The position numbers were made by a program, and so were the translations under genes. Source: Archaeoglobales archaeon (lineage in GTDB: Archaea > Halobacteriota > Archaeoglobi > Archaeoglobales > Archaeoglobaceae). From it: a stretch of 7,123 nucleotides of DNA. Of this stretch, positions 6,415-7,123 are shown in pieces (position 1 is the first letter of the stretch; the number at the start of each line of letters is the position of its first letter). The stretch spans positions 1-7,123 of the forward strand of contig QMZF01000044.1 in the NCBI GenBank assembly GCA_003663055.1. Direction: 5' to 3'. A model generated the notes under the pieces. That model made no database searches, was not told the origin of the DNA, and saw nothing but the letters and a program-made list of their open reading frames with translations.

Positions 6415-7123
6415 AGGTTAAAAGCCCCCTTGAGATATACAAGCTCCTTCCCAAGACGAACTGCAAGGAGTGCGGTTACGACACTTGCATGAGCTTCGCT
6501 GCCCACATAATAGATAGAACTGCGAAACCTGAGGATTGCAAACCCCTCGTCGAAGCTGCGAAGCATGATGAAGAAGCAAGACGAAATCTCGAAAAGCTGA
6601 TAGAGTTAACGTCTCCTGAAATAGACGAGGTTGTCATCGGAAAAGAACTGAAGATTGGTGGGGAAGAAGTACTTCACAGGCACGAATTAACGTTTTTCAA
6701 CCCTACGGCTTTATTCTTTGACGTTAGCGACACAATGGACGATAAAGAGATCGATGAAAGGTGTAGCAGGGTTGTTGAATACAGGAAGTTCTACGTAGGT
6801 AGGTACCTCACCCTCGATGGCATAGCTGTCAGATGTACATCTAGAAACCCTGAAAGGTTTGCAGAAGTTGCAAAAAAAGTTGCTGGATACGGAAAGCCAA
6901 TGATTCTTGTTAGCTTAAGTGAGGAATGCATGCGTGCAGCGCTTAAAGCTGTTAGCGATTGCAATCCCCTTATCTACGCTGCAACACCTGAGAACTGGAG
7001 GGGGTTTCTTGACTTAGCTCTCGAGTTCAAGGTTCCCGTTGTAGTCAGGAGTTCCGATCTCAATACGCTGAAAAGTCTCGCAGCGACGTTTAAATCTGAG
7101 GGTGTTAAAGTCGTTCTCGACCC
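6411..7123 (+). CDS. cdhE: ACDS gamma subunit, corrinoid/iron-sulfur protein large subunit (CdhE), 3' truncated by the window
   Basis: Large subunit of the corrinoid iron-sulfur protein. It accepts the methyl group on its cobalamin cofactor and uses a 4Fe-4S cluster to reactivate oxidised cobalt. Only the first 237 codons are in view, open to the last base without a stop or frameshift; the family is about 440-470 aa. The N-terminal cluster domain is intact: C18, C21, C26 and C43 (C-x2-C-x4-C-x16-C, within TNCKECGYDTC and the following helix). This matches the corresponding motif of bacterial AcsC. From about residue 75 the TIM-barrel domain begins (ELTFFNPTALFFDVSD, ILVSLSE, NPLIYAATPENW, VPVVVRSSDL). 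The C-terminal corrinoid-binding domain lies outside the window. The ATG overlaps the cdhD stop as ATGA, a typical coupling junction that fits a heterodimer made in equal amounts. Confidence 0.96.
   Translation, partial: MKVKSPLEIYKLLPKTNCKECGYDTCMSFAAHIIDRTAKPEDCKPLVEAAKHDEEARRNLEKLIELTSPEIDEVVIGKELKIGGEEVLHRHELTFFNPTALFFDVSDTMDDKEIDERCSRVVEYRKFYVGRYLTLDGIAVRCTSRNPERFAEVAKKVAGYGKPMILVSLSEECMRAALKAVSDCNPLIYAATPENWRGFLDLALEFKVPVVVRSSDLNTLKSLAATFKSEGVKVVLD

Larger units (their letters stand above)
2..7123 (+). other. ACDS operon cdhABC-cooC-cdhDE (incomplete at the 3' end)
   Basis: Six same-strand genes are joined by a 4-nt gap, then overlaps of 20, 4, 17 and 4 nt, so they are almost certainly co-transcribed. 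All five structural subunits plus the nickel maturation factor are present in the same order as I recall for Methanosarcina. No transcription terminator or internal promoter could be supported between genes. The promoter should lie left of base 1. Confidence 0.93.

Overview
The window is one densely packed, rightward-transcribed operon for the archaeal acetyl-CoA decarbonylase/synthase complex (ACDS; the archaeal CO dehydrogenase/acetyl-CoA synthase). The order is cdhA-cdhB-cdhC-cooC-cdhD-cdhE. Every base except the first one and a 4-nt gap lies in a gene on the + strand. There is no RNA gene, mobile element, CRISPR array or intergenic region of any size. The system itself is well known; I found no undescribed system here. 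What deserves a second look is in the details: start codons and missing metal ligands.

Organism: the subunit set with an epsilon subunit (CdhB), the two-ferredoxin-cluster insertion in CdhA and the stand-alone CdhC are archaeal, not bacterial. Strong GGAGGTGA-type ribosome binding sites, AGA/AGG arginine codons, many ATA isoleucine codons and Lys/Glu-rich proteins suggest a euryarchaeote, probably thermophilic. An Archaeoglobi-like lineage is my best guess. A methanogen, or a related methane- or alkane-oxidising archaeon, is also possible. This placement is inference.

Layout: cdhA (2-2392, CO dehydrogenase alpha) is followed after 4 nt by cdhB (2397-2954, epsilon). cdhC (2935-4428, acetyl-CoA synthase beta) starts at a TTG inside the end of cdhB. 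cooC (4425-5168, nickel-insertion ATPase) appears to start at a CTG that overlaps the cdhC stop. cdhD (5152-6414, corrinoid protein delta) starts at a GTG inside cooC. cdhE (6411-7123, corrinoid protein gamma) starts in an ATGA overlap and runs off the right edge.

How they work together: CdhA/CdhB interconvert CO2 and CO at a Ni-Fe-S C-cluster. CdhD/CdhE carry a methyl group on a corrinoid, exchanged with tetrahydromethanopterin or tetrahydrosarcinapterin. CdhC joins CO, methyl and CoA into acetyl-CoA at its Ni-Fe-S A-cluster, or runs the reverse reaction. CooC supplies nickel to the C-cluster and/or A-cluster. The pathway can fix CO2 (reductive acetyl-CoA pathway) or oxidise acetyl-CoA; the sequence does not tell which. 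The promoter lies upstream of the window and the terminator downstream.
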